From contig NZ_JABWGX010000021.1 of NCBI RefSeq assembly GCF_021730435.1, positions 23,292 through 87,291 of the forward strand: 64,000 nucleotides of DNA, read 5' to 3'. Numbering within the stretch: position 1 is the first letter of the stretch; every line of letters starts with the position of its first letter. Below the pieces are notes generated by a model, which saw only the letters and a list, made by a program, of their open reading frames with translations, had not been told where the DNA came from and searched no databases. This DNA comes from Xanthobacter agilis (GTDB lineage: Bacteria; Pseudomonadota; Alphaproteobacteria; Rhizobiales; Xanthobacteraceae). The translations under genes and the position numbers were made by a program. Shown here piece after piece: positions 47,807 through 56,914 of the stretch.

Positions 47807-49513
47807 TCACGCCATGGGCGGCACGTCGAGCGCGCGGAAGATGGCGCAGCGGCGGAACACTTCGATGGTCGGCGGCACCTGCTTTTGCGAGCAGAATTTG
47901 GACACCAGCTTGGCGAGGCCCTTGATGTCGCGGCCGGAGGTCTCCGGGAACTGCTCCACCAGGAGGTCGATCAGTGCGTCGGAGAGGGGTAAGGCGAACT
48001 GGTCGGCCATGACCCTCCAGATCCGGCGGCGGTCGTCGGGGCCGGGGGAATGGTATTTGATGAGGGCGATGCAACGCGAAATGATCGCCTCGTCGATATC
48101 GTCCACCCGGTTGGTGGTGAGGAACAAAAGGCCGTTGAAATATTCGAGTACGCGCAGGAACACGCCCACCACCGCGTTCATGGTGAGGTTGTCCTGCCGC
48201 CGCTTGATGTAGACGTCGGCCTCGTCGATCAGCATCACCGCGCCCCACCGCTGGGCGCGGGTGAGCGCGTCCTTGAGCTGGCTTTCCATGGTGGAGACAT
48301 CGAGCCCGAGCTGGCCCGAATGCACCCGGTAGAGCGGGCGCTGGATGATCTCCGAATAGACCTCGGCGGTGAGGGTCTTGCCGACGCCGGGCGGGCCGGC
48401 GCACAGCACCGTGGTGCCGCCGGACTTGCCCACGACGATGTCGTCCATGAGCGTGTTCATCTCGGCGGTCAGAATGTCGATGAGGTCGGTCTGCTCGGGG
48501 GGCAGAACCAGCTTCTGCTTGAGCTCGGGGTGGTATTGGTAGGGCTTGATGTCGTCCACATGCACCCACACATGGTGGTGCAATTCCAGGTGGAACATCA
48601 GGATCAGGGGGTGCACCGGCATGTCGGTGAAGGCGCCCTTGGGCACGCTGTCCTTGGCCTTCTTCAAGGCCTCGTCCACCGCCATGTCGAAGCAGTTCTG
48701 CTTTTCCGCCTTCTTCACCAGCTTGTCGAGGAAGAAGCCGGAGGTCTCCGCGCCCAGGGTGCGCTCGCCCAGAAGCTCCTCGTCGTTCACGAGCCGGGTC
48801 TCGGCGCCGGAGGAGGACAGGACGATGGTGGATTTGCGCGCCCAATCGGTGTCGCGGCGGTTGGCGGTGGGGTCCTCGGCGAAAATGCCGGTGCCGGTGG
48901 CGGAAAATTGCTGGCCGTAGCGGGCGCGCCAGTCGAAATACAGCACCATCTGTTCGTCGAAGGAGCGCAGCAGGCCGGGGTCTTCCAAAAGCCAGCCCTT
49001 GGCCGCCAAGGTGCCGGGAATGGTGAGGCCGCGCAGATCCTTGGAGCGGATCAGCAGGTTCTCCATGTGGGTCCGGCCGCGGTTGTTGGCCTTCAGCTCG
49101 ATGATGACGCGCCCGGCCTCCTCCTCGCCGGCGGGGGTGAAATCGAGCCGGGTGATGAGATAGGGCTCGGGCTTGCCGCCGGGGTTCATGCGGAACAGCC
49201 AGCCGCGAATGCAATTGTCCACCAGGAACAGCGCCATCGCGCCGGCCAATTCCTCCAGGTCGTCGGGGCCGAAGGTGGCCCCCTCGTACTGGAACACCCG
49301 CACCAGATTGGCGAGCTGTTCGTCCTGGCCGCGGACCGGGGTGCCGCCGTTTTTCTGCACCAGGTCGTGCAGGTGACACAGCTCCTCCGGCTTCAGGGTG
49401 TCGAGGCCGACCTCGACCCGATTGGAAAAGCGCGGCTGGGCGAGCAGGTGGGCCTGACCGGGAAAGGCGTTCACCAGGGATTCGACGACCAGACGTTCGA
49501 CGATGAGCTTCAT
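47807..49513 (-). CDS. Orphan AAA+ ATPase
   Basis: A 568-residue protein. The C-terminal AAA+ module spans about residues 335-545: Walker A GPPGVGKT at 373-380, Walker B VMLIDEAD at 426-433, sensor-1 LTTNR with Asn468, and an arginine-finger candidate Arg480 in ISRCIAL. The N-terminal 330 residues are not recognised and are rich in acidic and aromatic residues; this half is presumably the substrate or partner module. Start 49513 is preferred because AGGTCATCG precedes it; upstream reading frame is non-conserved leader. No linked chaperone, protease or MoxR/VWA gene was seen. Function unknown. Confidence 0.85.
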   Translation of the reverse strand: MKLIVERLVVESLVNAFPGQAHLLAQPRFSNRVEVGLDTLKPEELCHLHDLVQKNGGTPVRGQDEQLANLVRVFQYEGATFGPDDLEELAGAMALFLVDNCIRGWLFRMNPGGKPEPYLITRLDFTPAGEEEAGRVIIELKANNRGRTHMENLLIRSKDLRGLTIPGTLAAKGWLLEDPGLLRSFDEQMVLYFDWRARYGQQFSATGTGIFAEDPTANRRDTDWARKSTIVLSSSGAETRLVNDEELLGERTLGAETSGFFLDKLVKKAEKQNCFDMAVDEALKKAKDSVPKGAFTDMPVHPLILMFHLELHHHVWVHVDDIKPYQYHPELKQKLVLPPEQTDLIDILTAEMNTLMDDIVVGKSGGTTVLCAGPPGVGKTLTAEVYSEIIQRPLYRVHSGQLGLDVSTMESQLKDALTRAQRWGAVMLIDEADVYIKRRQDNLTMNAVVGVFLRVLEYFNGLLFLTTNRVDDIDEAIISRCIALIKYHSPGPDDRRRIWRVMADQFALPLSDALIDLLVEQFPETSGRDIKGLAKLVSKFCSQKQVPPTIEVFRRCAIFRALDVPPMA

Positions 49514-49976
49514 CGATGACCTCATAGTCACAAGCGATGTCCGGCCTCCGACAAAAGCGACGGGCTCCGGCATCTGCGGCATATGTGAGTGCGGCGCAGC
49601 AAGAAGCAGGCCGCTTTTTGATCTGGCGCAAATTCCGCGCGGGCGCCGGGCGGGGCGTGGAAGAGGATCGGGCGGCCATTGCCGCTCGGGCAGGGATTCC
49701 CATCGCGCGCCATGGCCGCTATAGGGGATTGATGGCCCCGGCTTTGCCGGCGCAGGGGCGGGCCTCACGCGAGAGTGAAACGCATGTTCGCGATTTTCGG
49801 AGCGCGGAAATGCTCTAGACTGCCCCGCCGCCCGGCGCGGTGAAGCCGTCGTCCGGGCTGCGTTGGTGCCGTGCGTGGGAGTATCACGTTACGGCAGGGG
49901 CCGCCTTGCTCCGGCCGTATGCCGTCGTTAGTGAGCGAACAGCCGCCCGATCGTTTCCGGGTGCGGAGACCTGACG
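49514..49976. other. Divergent intergenic stretch with part of an intergenic repeat
   Basis: These 463 bases separate the AAA ATPase and 7TM-GGDEF-EAL genes. Promoters for both must lie here. A fragment GCGGAAATGCTCTAGAC at about 49803-49819 matches one arm of the AGAGCATTT repeat found complete at 55.9 and 63.9 kb. No gene is seen. Confidence 0.5.
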
Positions 49977-52895
49977 TTGCGTTCATTCATCGCCGCGATC
50001 CTCGCCTTTGTCCTGGCCCTGGCCCTGGCGTCCCTCGGGAGCGACCCGGCGCGGGCGCTGGAGCCCGTCGCGCTGCGGCTGGACGCCAAGGTGACGAACC
50101 TTGCCCCGGCCGTGGAGCGCGAGACCACCGACAATGGCCGCTTCCAGGTGTCCACCGCACCGGATTCGGAAGGGGTGGTCCGCCGCATCGAGGTGCAGAG
50201 CGCCGATGGGCGCCAGCATGTGGACTGGATCGCCTTCGCCCTCACCAACAATACCGACGAGCAGGTGGACCGGCTCATCGTCGCCCCCCATTACCGCATG
50301 GTGGGCTCGGGCCTGTTCTGGCCCGACCTCGGCAACCGGCGCATCGTCTCCCTCACCCCGAGCCAGGGCTTCAAGCCCGAGCGCCAGAACTCGCCCGACG
50401 CGGACGTGTTCCTGGTGACGCTGGACCCCGGCTCCACCGTCACCTTCGTGGCGGAATTAGGTACCTCCACCTTGCCGCAGCTCTATCTGTGGGAACCCGA
50501 CGCCTACAAGGACCGGGTGAACGCCTTCACCCTCTACCACGGCATCGTCATCGGCATCGCCGGCCTGCTGGCCCTGTTCCTCACCATCCTGTTCGTGGTG
50601 AAGGGCTCGGTGATGTTCCCGGCGGCGGCCGCCTTGGCATGGGCGGTGCTGGGCTATATCGGGCTCGACTTCGCCTTCTGGTCCAAGGTGTTCGGTCTCT
50701 CGCCCGTGGCCGAGCAGTTCTGGCGCGCGGCGGGCGAGGCGGTCTTGACCGCGACTTTGCTGGTGTTCCTGTTCGCCTATCTCAATCTCAACCGCTGGCA
50801 TGTGCGCTATGTGCATGTGGCCGCCGGCTGGCTGGCGTTCCTTGCCGCCCTGGTGGTGGTGGCGCTGCTCGACGCGCCGGTGGCGGCGGGCATCGCCCGC
50901 CTGTCCCTGCTGGCGGTGGCGGTGTTCGGGTTCGGCATCGTGCTGTGGCTGTCCCAGCACGGCTATGACCGGGCCGTGCTCGTCATTCCCACCTGGTCGC
51001 TGCTGCTGGTGTGGGTGCTGATGGCGGGCCTGACGGTGGCCGGCACCATCAGCAACGACTTGGCTGCGCCGGCGCTGTCCGGCGGGTTGGTGCTGATCGT
51101 GATGCTGATCGGCTTCACCGTCATGCAGCACGCGTTCGCCGGCATCGGCGGCATCCAGGGGTCGACCTCCGAGCTGGAGCGCCGGGCGCTGGCGCTGGCC
51201 GGCTCCGGCCTCATCGTGTGGGACTGGGATGTGGACACCGACCGCATCTACACCTCTCCGGAGGCGGAGGAGGCCTTGGGCCTCAAGCGCCATTCCTTGG
51301 AAACCGAGGCCGCCGGCTGGCTGGAGGTGCTGCACCCGGCCGACCGCGACCGCTTCCGCGCCACCCTCGACGGCATCATCGACCAGCGGCGCGGCCGCAT
51401 CGACCAGGATTTCCGCCTCAAGGCCATCGACGGCCACTATCTCACCTTCAACCTGAAGGCCCGCCCGGTGGTGGGTGCCGACGGCGAGGTGGTGCGCTGC
51501 GTCGGCACCCTGTTCGACGTCACCGGGGAGCGCATCGCCGCCGAGCGGCTGCTGCACGACGCGGTGCGCGACAACCTGACCGGCCTGCCGAACCGCGAAC
51601 TGTTCCTCGACCGGCTGGAACAGGCCCTGACCCTCGCCCGCATCGATCCGAAGGTGAAGCCGACGGTGATGGTGATCGACCTCGATCGCTTCAAGCAGGT
51701 GAATGTGCAGGTGGGCATGGCGGTGGCCGATTCCATCCTGCTCACGGTGTCCCGCCGCCTCATGCGCCTGCTGCGGCCGCAGGACACGCTGGCCCGCATC
51801 GCCGGCGATCAGTTCGGCCTCATCCTGCTGTCGGAGCGCGATCCCGAGCGCATCACCACCTTCGCCGACACCCTGCGGCGCTCCCTGCGCGCGCCGATCG
51901 CGCTGGCCGAGAAGGAAGTGTTCGTCACCGCCTCCATCGGTCTCCTGTTGTCAGGACCGGAGGTCGGCAAGCGCGACGAGGTGATGAAGGACGCGGAGCT
52001 TGCCATGTATTACGGCAAGCGCATCGGCGGCGACCGGATCGAGGTGTTCCGCCCGGCCATGCGCCAGCAGAAGATCGACCGGGTGGCGCTGGAGGCGGAG
52101 CTGGCGGAGGCGCTGAACAACGGCGAAATCTTCGTGCGCTACCAGCCCATCGTGCGCCTCAACGATCGCGCCATCGGCGGCTTCGAGGCCTATATGCGCT
52201 GGAACCATCCGCGCCTTGGCGAGCTGGCGGCGTCCGAGTTCCTGTCGCTGGCGGAGGAGACGGGGCTGATCCTGGAGCTCGGCCTCCATGTGCTGGAGAT
52301 GGCGGCGGGGCAGCTCGCCGTCTGGCAGCGCATGCTGCGGGTGGACCCGCCCCTGTTCGTCCACGTCAACGTGTCCTCGCGCCAGCTCCTGCGGCATGAT
52401 CTGGTGCAGGATCTCAAATCCGTGCTCACCCGCAACCAGTTGGCGCCGGGCTCCCTGAAGCTGGAGATCACCGAGACCCTGGTGATGGAGAATCCCGAAT
52501 ATGCCGCGGTGCTGCTCAGCCGCGTGCGGGAGCTGGGCGCCGGCCTCGTGCTCGACAATTTCGGCACCGGCTATTCCTCTTTGTCCTATCTCCAGCGCTT
52601 CCCGTTCGACACCATCAAGATTGACCAGCATTTCGTCCGCGACACCGCCAAGGGGCCGGCGCGGGCGGCGCGTCCGGTCATCATCAATTCCCTGGTGGAA
52701 CTGGCCCACGAGCTGGGCATGGACGTGATCGCCGAGGGCCTGGAGCGCGAGGGCGAGGCCGCGCAGATGGCGCGCTACGGCTGCGAATACGCCCAGGGCG
52801 TGGTGTTCGGCGAGCCGCTGACCGCCGAGGACTGCCGCGCGCTCATCGAGCCGGCGCCGGTGGACACCAAGAAGAAGCGCGCCGCCGCGGAGTGA
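49977..52895 (+). CDS. 7TM sensor with degenerate GGDEF and EAL domains
   Basis: A 972-residue membrane protein translated from TTG 49977, with GGAG nine bases before. A signal peptide (FIAAILAFVLALALASLGSDPARA) and an extracytoplasmic beta domain of the 7TMR-DISM type occupy residues 1-180. Seven membrane helices follow to about 385, then a PAS domain (LALAGSGLIVWDWDVDTDRIYTSPEAEEALG). The GGDEF site reads A609-G-D-Q-F613 and the EAL site reads E737-A-Y739; the DDFG motif is D860-N-F-G. Both active sites have lost key residues, so it may bind rather than make or cleave c-di-GMP. It probably transmits an envelope signal. Confidence 0.88.
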   Translation: MRSFIAAILAFVLALALASLGSDPARALEPVALRLDAKVTNLAPAVERETTDNGRFQVSTAPDSEGVVRRIEVQSADGRQHVDWIAFALTNNTDEQVDRLIVAPHYRMVGSGLFWPDLGNRRIVSLTPSQGFKPERQNSPDADVFLVTLDPGSTVTFVAELGTSTLPQLYLWEPDAYKDRVNAFTLYHGIVIGIAGLLALFLTILFVVKGSVMFPAAAALAWAVLGYIGLDFAFWSKVFGLSPVAEQFWRAAGEAVLTATLLVFLFAYLNLNRWHVRYVHVAAGWLAFLAALVVVALLDAPVAAGIARLSLLAVAVFGFGIVLWLSQHGYDRAVLVIPTWSLLLVWVLMAGLTVAGTISNDLAAPALSGGLVLIVMLIGFTVMQHAFAGIGGIQGSTSELERRALALAGSGLIVWDWDVDTDRIYTSPEAEEALGLKRHSLETEAAGWLEVLHPADRDRFRATLDGIIDQRRGRIDQDFRLKAIDGHYLTFNLKARPVVGADGEVVRCVGTLFDVTGERIAAERLLHDAVRDNLTGLPNRELFLDRLEQALTLARIDPKVKPTVMVIDLDRFKQVNVQVGMAVADSILLTVSRRLMRLLRPQDTLARIAGDQFGLILLSERDPERITTFADTLRRSLRAPIALAEKEVFVTASIGLLLSGPEVGKRDEVMKDAELAMYYGKRIGGDRIEVFRPAMRQQKIDRVALEAELAEALNNGEIFVRYQPIVRLNDRAIGGFEAYMRWNHPRLGELAASEFLSLAEETGLILELGLHVLEMAAGQLAVWQRMLRVDPPLFVHVNVSSRQLLRHDLVQDLKSVLTRNQLAPGSLKLEITETLVMENPEYAAVLLSRVRELGAGLVLDNFGTGYSSLSYLQRFPFDTIKIDQHFVRDTAKGPARAARPVIINSLVELAHELGMDVIAEGLEREGEAAQMARYGCEYAQGVVFGEPLTAEDCRALIEPAPVDTKKKRAAAE

Positions 52896-52999
52896 GGGGG
52901 AGGCCGGTGCAGGTCCCGGCTGCCGACATCGCGCGGCCTGGATGGGCTCGCGCCGATCATGGCGCGGGATAGCGCCTGCGCCCCGCCGCTGAGGCCGAG

Positions 53000-53505
53000 A
53001 TGCTGCCGGCCGACGTCCTGACCCGCACCCTGATCATCGGCAACAGCGGCGCCGGCAAGAGCGGGCTGGCGCAGCATCTGGCGGCACGGCTCCGGTGTCC
53101 CGCCTTTGACCTCGACCACATCCATTGGGAGCCAGGCGGATATGGCCGCGCGCGCGACAAGGCGGCGACGCTCGCCCTGGTGCGCGACGCGGCCGCCGGC
53201 GCGTGCTGGATCATCGAAGGCGTCTCTGGTCGCCTGGCGCGGATCGCCGCACCGCGCGCCACGGCCATGATCTGGAGCGCGATCCCGGTCGCGGAATGCC
53301 TTGACAACCTGCGCCGGCGCGGGGTGCGACGGGGGCGGGGATGGACGACCTGAACGGCCTGATGCGCTGGGCGGGGGACTAGGATCGGCGGGACGTTTCA
53401 AGCTCCCGTGCGGGTCACGCGGCGCGGTTCGATGGGTTCACGGGACCGAGGCTGATCGTCTCCTCGCGGCAGGACAGGGCGGCGTTGCTCGCGGCGCTGC
53501 CGTGA
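53000..53505 (+). pseudogene. P-loop kinase (FlaR/topology-modulation type), broken
   Basis: An adenylate-kinase-like P-loop protein. The first frame opens MLPADVLTRTLIIGNSGAGKSGLAQHLAARL (Walker A GNSGAGKS) and DLDHIHWEPGGY, and ends at 53353 after a frameshift near 53335-53345. The following frame reads MDDLNGLMRWAGD, an amber codon at 53380-53382 (probably once Tyr), DRRDVSSSRAGHAARFDGFTGPRLIVSSR and a stop at 53503-53505. The family C-terminus is therefore still encoded but unreachable. Two lesions make a sequencing error unlikely. Confidence 0.75.
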
Positions 53506-53538
53506 CGTCCCCCGGCGGGCGCGGTCGACCGGCGGCCG

Positions 53539-54156
53539 TCAGGCGTGGCCGGCCTCGCTGGAGAGCATTCCGGGGTCGATGCCGAGGCTGCGCAGCGCCG
53601 CGTCGTATCGGCTCTCGATGGCGCTGCGGAAAATCAGGTCCGGATCGGCGGGGCAGTTGAGCCAGCCGTTGGCCTGGATTTCCGATTCGAGCTGGCCCGG
53701 CGCCCAGCCGGCATAGCCGAGGGCCAGCACCGCGCTTTGCGGCCCGGTGCCGCCGGCGATGGCCTTGAGGATGTCCAGCGTCGCGGTGAGGCAGATGCCG
53801 TCGTCGATGGGCAGGGTGGAGTTCTCGATGAAATAGTCGGCCGAATGGAGCACGAAGCCGCGCCCGGTCTCCACCGGCCCGCCCTTCAGCACCTTGATGG
53901 CGCCGGCGCTCTTGGGGAGCAGGATGCGCTCGGCGGCGGGCACCACGTCGAGTTGCACCAGGAGGTCGCCGAAGTCGAGATGGCTCGCGGGCTGGTTCAC
54001 CACGATCCCCATCGCCCCTTCGGCCGAGTGGGCGCAGACATAGACCAGCGCGCGCGCGAACTGCTCGTCGCGCATGGTGGGCATGGCGATCAGCATCTGC
54101 CCGTCGAGAAAGCGGGGGCCGCCTGCCGGGGCGTTCGGGGTATCGGTCGCGGTCAT
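53539..54156 (-). CDS. yqgE: YqgE/AlgH family protein (DUF179)
   Basis: A 205-residue protein of the UPF0301 family. Family signatures are [41 protein letters not shown] and [17 protein letters not shown], with [23 protein letters not shown] near the C-terminus. AlgH was tied to alginate regulation in Pseudomonas, but the biochemical role is still unclear. It is divergent from the DsbD-alpha-like gene and downstream of no partner. Confidence 0.95.
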   Translation of the reverse strand: MTATDTPNAPAGGPRFLDGQMLIAMPTMRDEQFARALVYVCAHSAEGAMGIVVNQPASHLDFGDLLVQLDVVPAAERILLPKSAGAIKVLKGGPVETGRGFVLHSADYFIENSTLPIDDGICLTATLDILKAIAGGTGPQSAVLALGYAGWAPGQLESEIQANGWLNCPADPDLIFRSAIESRYDAALRSLGIDPGMLSSEAGHA

Positions 54157-54313
54157 GGCGCAAGCCTACCGCGCATCGCGGGTTTTGGAAATGCGCCTGC
54201 GCGCGGGCGGTCGCCCGACACCCCGGCCGCGCCTGGGAAGCGGTGGCGCGCTCACAGGCTTGTGCGCAGGAAGCCCTTTGCCGGGCGCGCGGGAGGCGGT
54301 ACCGGCAACAGTC

Positions 54314-55225
54314 ATGACATGCTTCGCACCCGGCCGCGCCGCCCGCCCGCCACATCGGCGCTTCCCCTTGTCCGGCTCAGGCGCCCGCCGCCGCCTTTGG
54401 CCGCTGGCGGCGGTGGCCCTGGCGACGGTGGCCCCGGCGTGCGTGGCGCCCGCGGAGGCGGCCGAGACCGATGCGGTGAGCCTGCCCGGCGCCGAGGTGC
54501 GGCTGGTCTCCGCCGGTGGGGATGGCCCGGTGCGCGAAGCCGGCATCGAGATGCGCCTGGCGCCCCAGTGGAAGACCTATTGGCGCTATCCCGGCGACAG
54601 CGGTGTGCCGCCGGTCATCTCGTTTTCGGGGTCGGAAAATGTGGCGGAGGTCAGGGTGGAGTGGCCGGCGCCCCGGCGCTTCGCCGACGGCGGCAACGGC
54701 TTTTCCATCGGCTACAAATCAAGCGTGGTGTTTCCGCTGAAGGTGACGCTGAAGGACCCGGCGCGGCCGGCGCGGCTGGATCTCATCATGGATTTCGCCG
54801 TGTGCGAGGCTTTGTGCATGCCCGCCAACGCGCGCCTCGCCCTGGAGCTCGACGGCGCCGCCGATCCGGCGGTGGCCCAGCGTCTCGCCGCCGCCCGCGC
54901 CAAGGTGCCGGAAGAGGCGGCGCTTGGCGCCGAAGGCGCGCCCGCCATCCTTTCCGCCCGCCTCGATCCGGCATCGACCCCGCCTCAGCTGGTGGTGGAG
55001 GCGCGGGTGGCGACCCCCATGGCCGACCTGTTCGTGGAGGGACCCGATGCCCGCTGGGCGTTGCCGCTGCCGCAGAAGACGGCGCTGCCCGGCGGTCTCG
55101 CCCGCTTCAGCCTGCCCCTGGAGGGGGTGCCGGCGGATGCCGACCTGGCCCATGCCCGGCTCACCTTCACCTTGTCCGACACGCCGCGCTCGGTGACCGC
55201 GACGGCGGTGCCGCAGCCGCGGTGA
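54314..55225 (+). CDS. DsbD-alpha-like periplasmic thiol protein
   Basis: A 303-residue exported protein. A signal sequence (RLWPLAAVALATVAPACVAPAEA) precedes an immunoglobulin-like domain of the DsbD N-terminal type: MRLAPQWKTYWRYPGDSGVPPVISF, then FAVCEALCMPANARLALEL, where VCEALC holds the paired cysteines. In DsbD this domain accepts electrons from the membrane domain and reduces periplasmic disulfides; here it is a stand-alone unit. A peroxiredoxin follows in the same direction, which fits a redox role as inference. Confidence 0.85.
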   Translation: MTCFAPGRAARPPHRRFPLSGSGARRRLWPLAAVALATVAPACVAPAEAAETDAVSLPGAEVRLVSAGGDGPVREAGIEMRLAPQWKTYWRYPGDSGVPPVISFSGSENVAEVRVEWPAPRRFADGGNGFSIGYKSSVVFPLKVTLKDPARPARLDLIMDFAVCEALCMPANARLALELDGAADPAVAQRLAAARAKVPEEAALGAEGAPAILSARLDPASTPPQLVVEARVATPMADLFVEGPDARWALPLPQKTALPGGLARFSLPLEGVPADADLAHARLTFTLSDTPRSVTATAVPQPR

Positions 55226-55332
55226 GCGGCCAAGGTGGTGGCGTCGGGGCGGCCGCACACCCTTTCCTCCTCCGTAAAACCACGTATTGTCCGCGCGCGG
55301 CCGTTCCGGGCCGCGTCCTTGCGGAGAGTGCC

Positions 55333-55818
55333 ATGTCCATTTCGGTCGGCGACAGCCTGCCCCCCGCCACCTTTCGCGTGATGACCACCGACGGTCCGGT
55401 GCAGAAGACCACGGACGAGGTCTTCAAGGGCAAGCGCGTGGTGCTGTTCGCGGTGCCGGGCGCCTTTACCCCCACCTGCCACAAGAACCACCTGCCGGGC
55501 TATGTGGCGCATGCGGACGCCATCACCGCCAAGGGCGTGGACACCATCGCCGTGGTGTCGGTGAACGACCCGTTCGTGATGGGGGCCTGGGAAACCGCGT
55601 CCGGCGCCAGTGGCAAGATCCTGTTCCTGTCGGACCCGGATGCGAGCTTCGCCACCGCGCTCGGCCTCACCTTCGATGCCACCGCCGCCGGCCTCGGCGT
55701 GCGCTCGCAGCGCTACGCCATGCTGGTCGAGAATGGCGTGGTGAAGATCCTCAATGTGGAGGACAGCCCCGGCAAGGCCGACATCTCCGGCGCCACGGCG
55801 CTGCTGGCGCAGCTCTAG
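55333..55818 (+). CDS. Peroxiredoxin (Prx5/PrxII type)
   Basis: A 161-residue thiol peroxidase that reduces peroxides with glutaredoxin or thioredoxin. The peroxidatic Cys49 is in the motif VPGAFTPTCHKNHLPGYV. The Prx5-type structure (GVDTIAVVSVNDPFVMGAWE, LGVRSQRYAMLVENGVVKILNVEDSPGKADISGA) is complete. GGAGAGTGCC precedes ATG 55333. A Rhizobiales-type intergenic repeat (55816-55921) directly follows the stop and may act as its terminator. Confidence 0.95.
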   Translation: MSISVGDSLPPATFRVMTTDGPVQKTTDEVFKGKRVVLFAVPGAFTPTCHKNHLPGYVAHADAITAKGVDTIAVVSVNDPFVMGAWETASGASGKILFLSDPDASFATALGLTFDATAAGLGVRSQRYAMLVENGVVKILNVEDSPGKADISGATALLAQL

Positions 55819-55921
55819 AGCAATTCCAGCAAAAGTGTGGAGCGGTTTTGCGCCTGGAATTGCGACAAAACAAAGACTTATAGCATTTCAGGTGAACGAG
55901 AGTTCACCGGAAATGCTCTAG
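55816..55921. repeat. Composite intergenic palindromic repeat
   Basis: Two elements are joined after the peroxiredoxin stop. The first runs from CTAGAGCAATTCCAGC through GCCTGGAATTGCGACAAAACAA, an imperfect long hairpin of a type widespread in Hyphomicrobiales. The second is a hairpin with arms TTTCAGGTGAAC and GTTCACCGGAAATGCTCTAG. The second half recurs at 63943-63984. Such elements act as transcript ends or mobile palindromes; which applies here is unknown. Confidence 0.8.
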
Positions 55922-55954
55922 GCCCCATCGCGCGGGGCGCGGTGTTCGCCCGCC

Positions 55955-56161
55955 TCAGGCGATGATGTCGGGGAACAATTGGTCTTCGAGATGGGTGATG
56001 CGGTCCTTGAGCTGCAGCTTGCGCTTCTTCAGCCGCTGCACCTGGAGCACGTCCGAGCCGGTTACCCCGGTCAGCGCCTCGATGGCGACATCAAGGTCGC
56101 GATGCTCCTGCCGGAAGCGCTCCAAGAGGATCTTCAGATCCCGTTCCTCGTCAATGGTCAT
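55955..56161 (-). CDS. DUF465 (YdcH-like) small protein, leftward
   Basis: A 68-residue helical protein (MTIDEERDLKILLERFRQEHRDLDVAIEALTGVTGSDVLQVQRLKKRKLQLKDRITHLEDQLFPDIIA) of the DUF465/YdcH family. The conserved C-terminal part RLKKRKLQLKDRITHLE is present. It would form a coiled-coil hairpin. Function in the family is not known. A paralogue lies divergently 380 bases away. Start 56161 is the family start. Confidence 0.85.
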   Translation of the reverse strand: MTIDEERDLKILLERFRQEHRDLDVAIEALTGVTGSDVLQVQRLKKRKLQLKDRITHLEDQLFPDIIA

Positions 56162-56542
56162 GCACCCATCCGTCGCAACCCGTACCCGGTGATCCGCGCT
56201 CCGGTTCCGCCCTTGAAAGGGCGGTGCCGGAGCCTTGCCGATGGCGGCCTGTCCGCCGCCTCCCGCGCATCGCCGGGGCCTGTCCCGCCTCGCCTTCGCC
56301 CCCACCTGGGGACATTCCGCGCCATGACGACCGGCCGCGACCGCCCTGCATGCGATCACATATCCGTCAGGCTTCGCCCCCAGGGGACCGCCGGCGACGC
56401 GCGATCCGCGCGCCAAACGACTATGGCATGGGCTTTTCGCACTGCAAGACATCTTCCCGCGCCGCCCGCAAGAAAGGTGGTCGACTTCACGTCAAACCCG
56501 TGACAGACTTCCTGTCGTGATGCAGACAGGGAGTGGCTCAGT
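56162..56542. other. Divergent region between two DUF465 genes
   Basis: These 381 bases separate the two small DUF465 genes and must hold both promoters. No further gene is seen. A TTGAAAGG tract near 56213 on the plus strand is a weak promoter candidate only. Confidence 0.4.
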
Positions 56543-56722
56543 ATGTCCATCCAGTCGCACCTTCAGGAGCTGAAGCGGCGCCATGCGGCTCTCGATCAGG
56601 AGCTCTCGCGTGAACTCGCCTCGCCCGCCAAGGACTCGGTCCGCGTGGCGGAACTCAAGCGCAAGAAGCTTGTTCTCAAAGACGAAATGAACCGCCTGGG
56701 CGGACCCATCACGTTTCATTGA
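56543..56722 (+). CDS. DUF465 (YdcH-like) small protein, rightward
   Basis: A 59-residue protein (MSIQSHLQELKRRHAALDQELSRELASPAKDSVRVAELKRKKLVLKDEMNRLGGPITFH). The pattern LKRRHAALDQELSRE and LKRKKLVLKDEMNRL is typical of DUF465. It is short, charged and helical. It is the divergent partner of the 68-residue DUF465 gene and precedes the ABC-F gene by 190 bases. No function is established. Confidence 0.85.
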   Translation: MSIQSHLQELKRRHAALDQELSRELASPAKDSVRVAELKRKKLVLKDEMNRLGGPITFH

Positions 56723-56914
56723 TGCTGGCGTGAGGATGTTGCCGACGTCGAGTTGGGGCTCGGCGGCGGACGGCGGACTGCGGCTGAAGCCGACGGCGTC
56801 GCGGGTGCGCGCCGGCCACAGCAATGTCGTATCTGCGACAAGGCCGGTTCTTATCCTGAGCGAACGGACGCACACCCTTTGCGTTCCGGCGCCGGTGGCT
56901 TTAATCCGGGCGGC

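Noticed and set aside
48050..49519. Rightward frame antisense to the AAA ATPase
   Set aside because: Composition is shadow-like and the opposite strand encodes Walker A, Walker B and sensor motifs.
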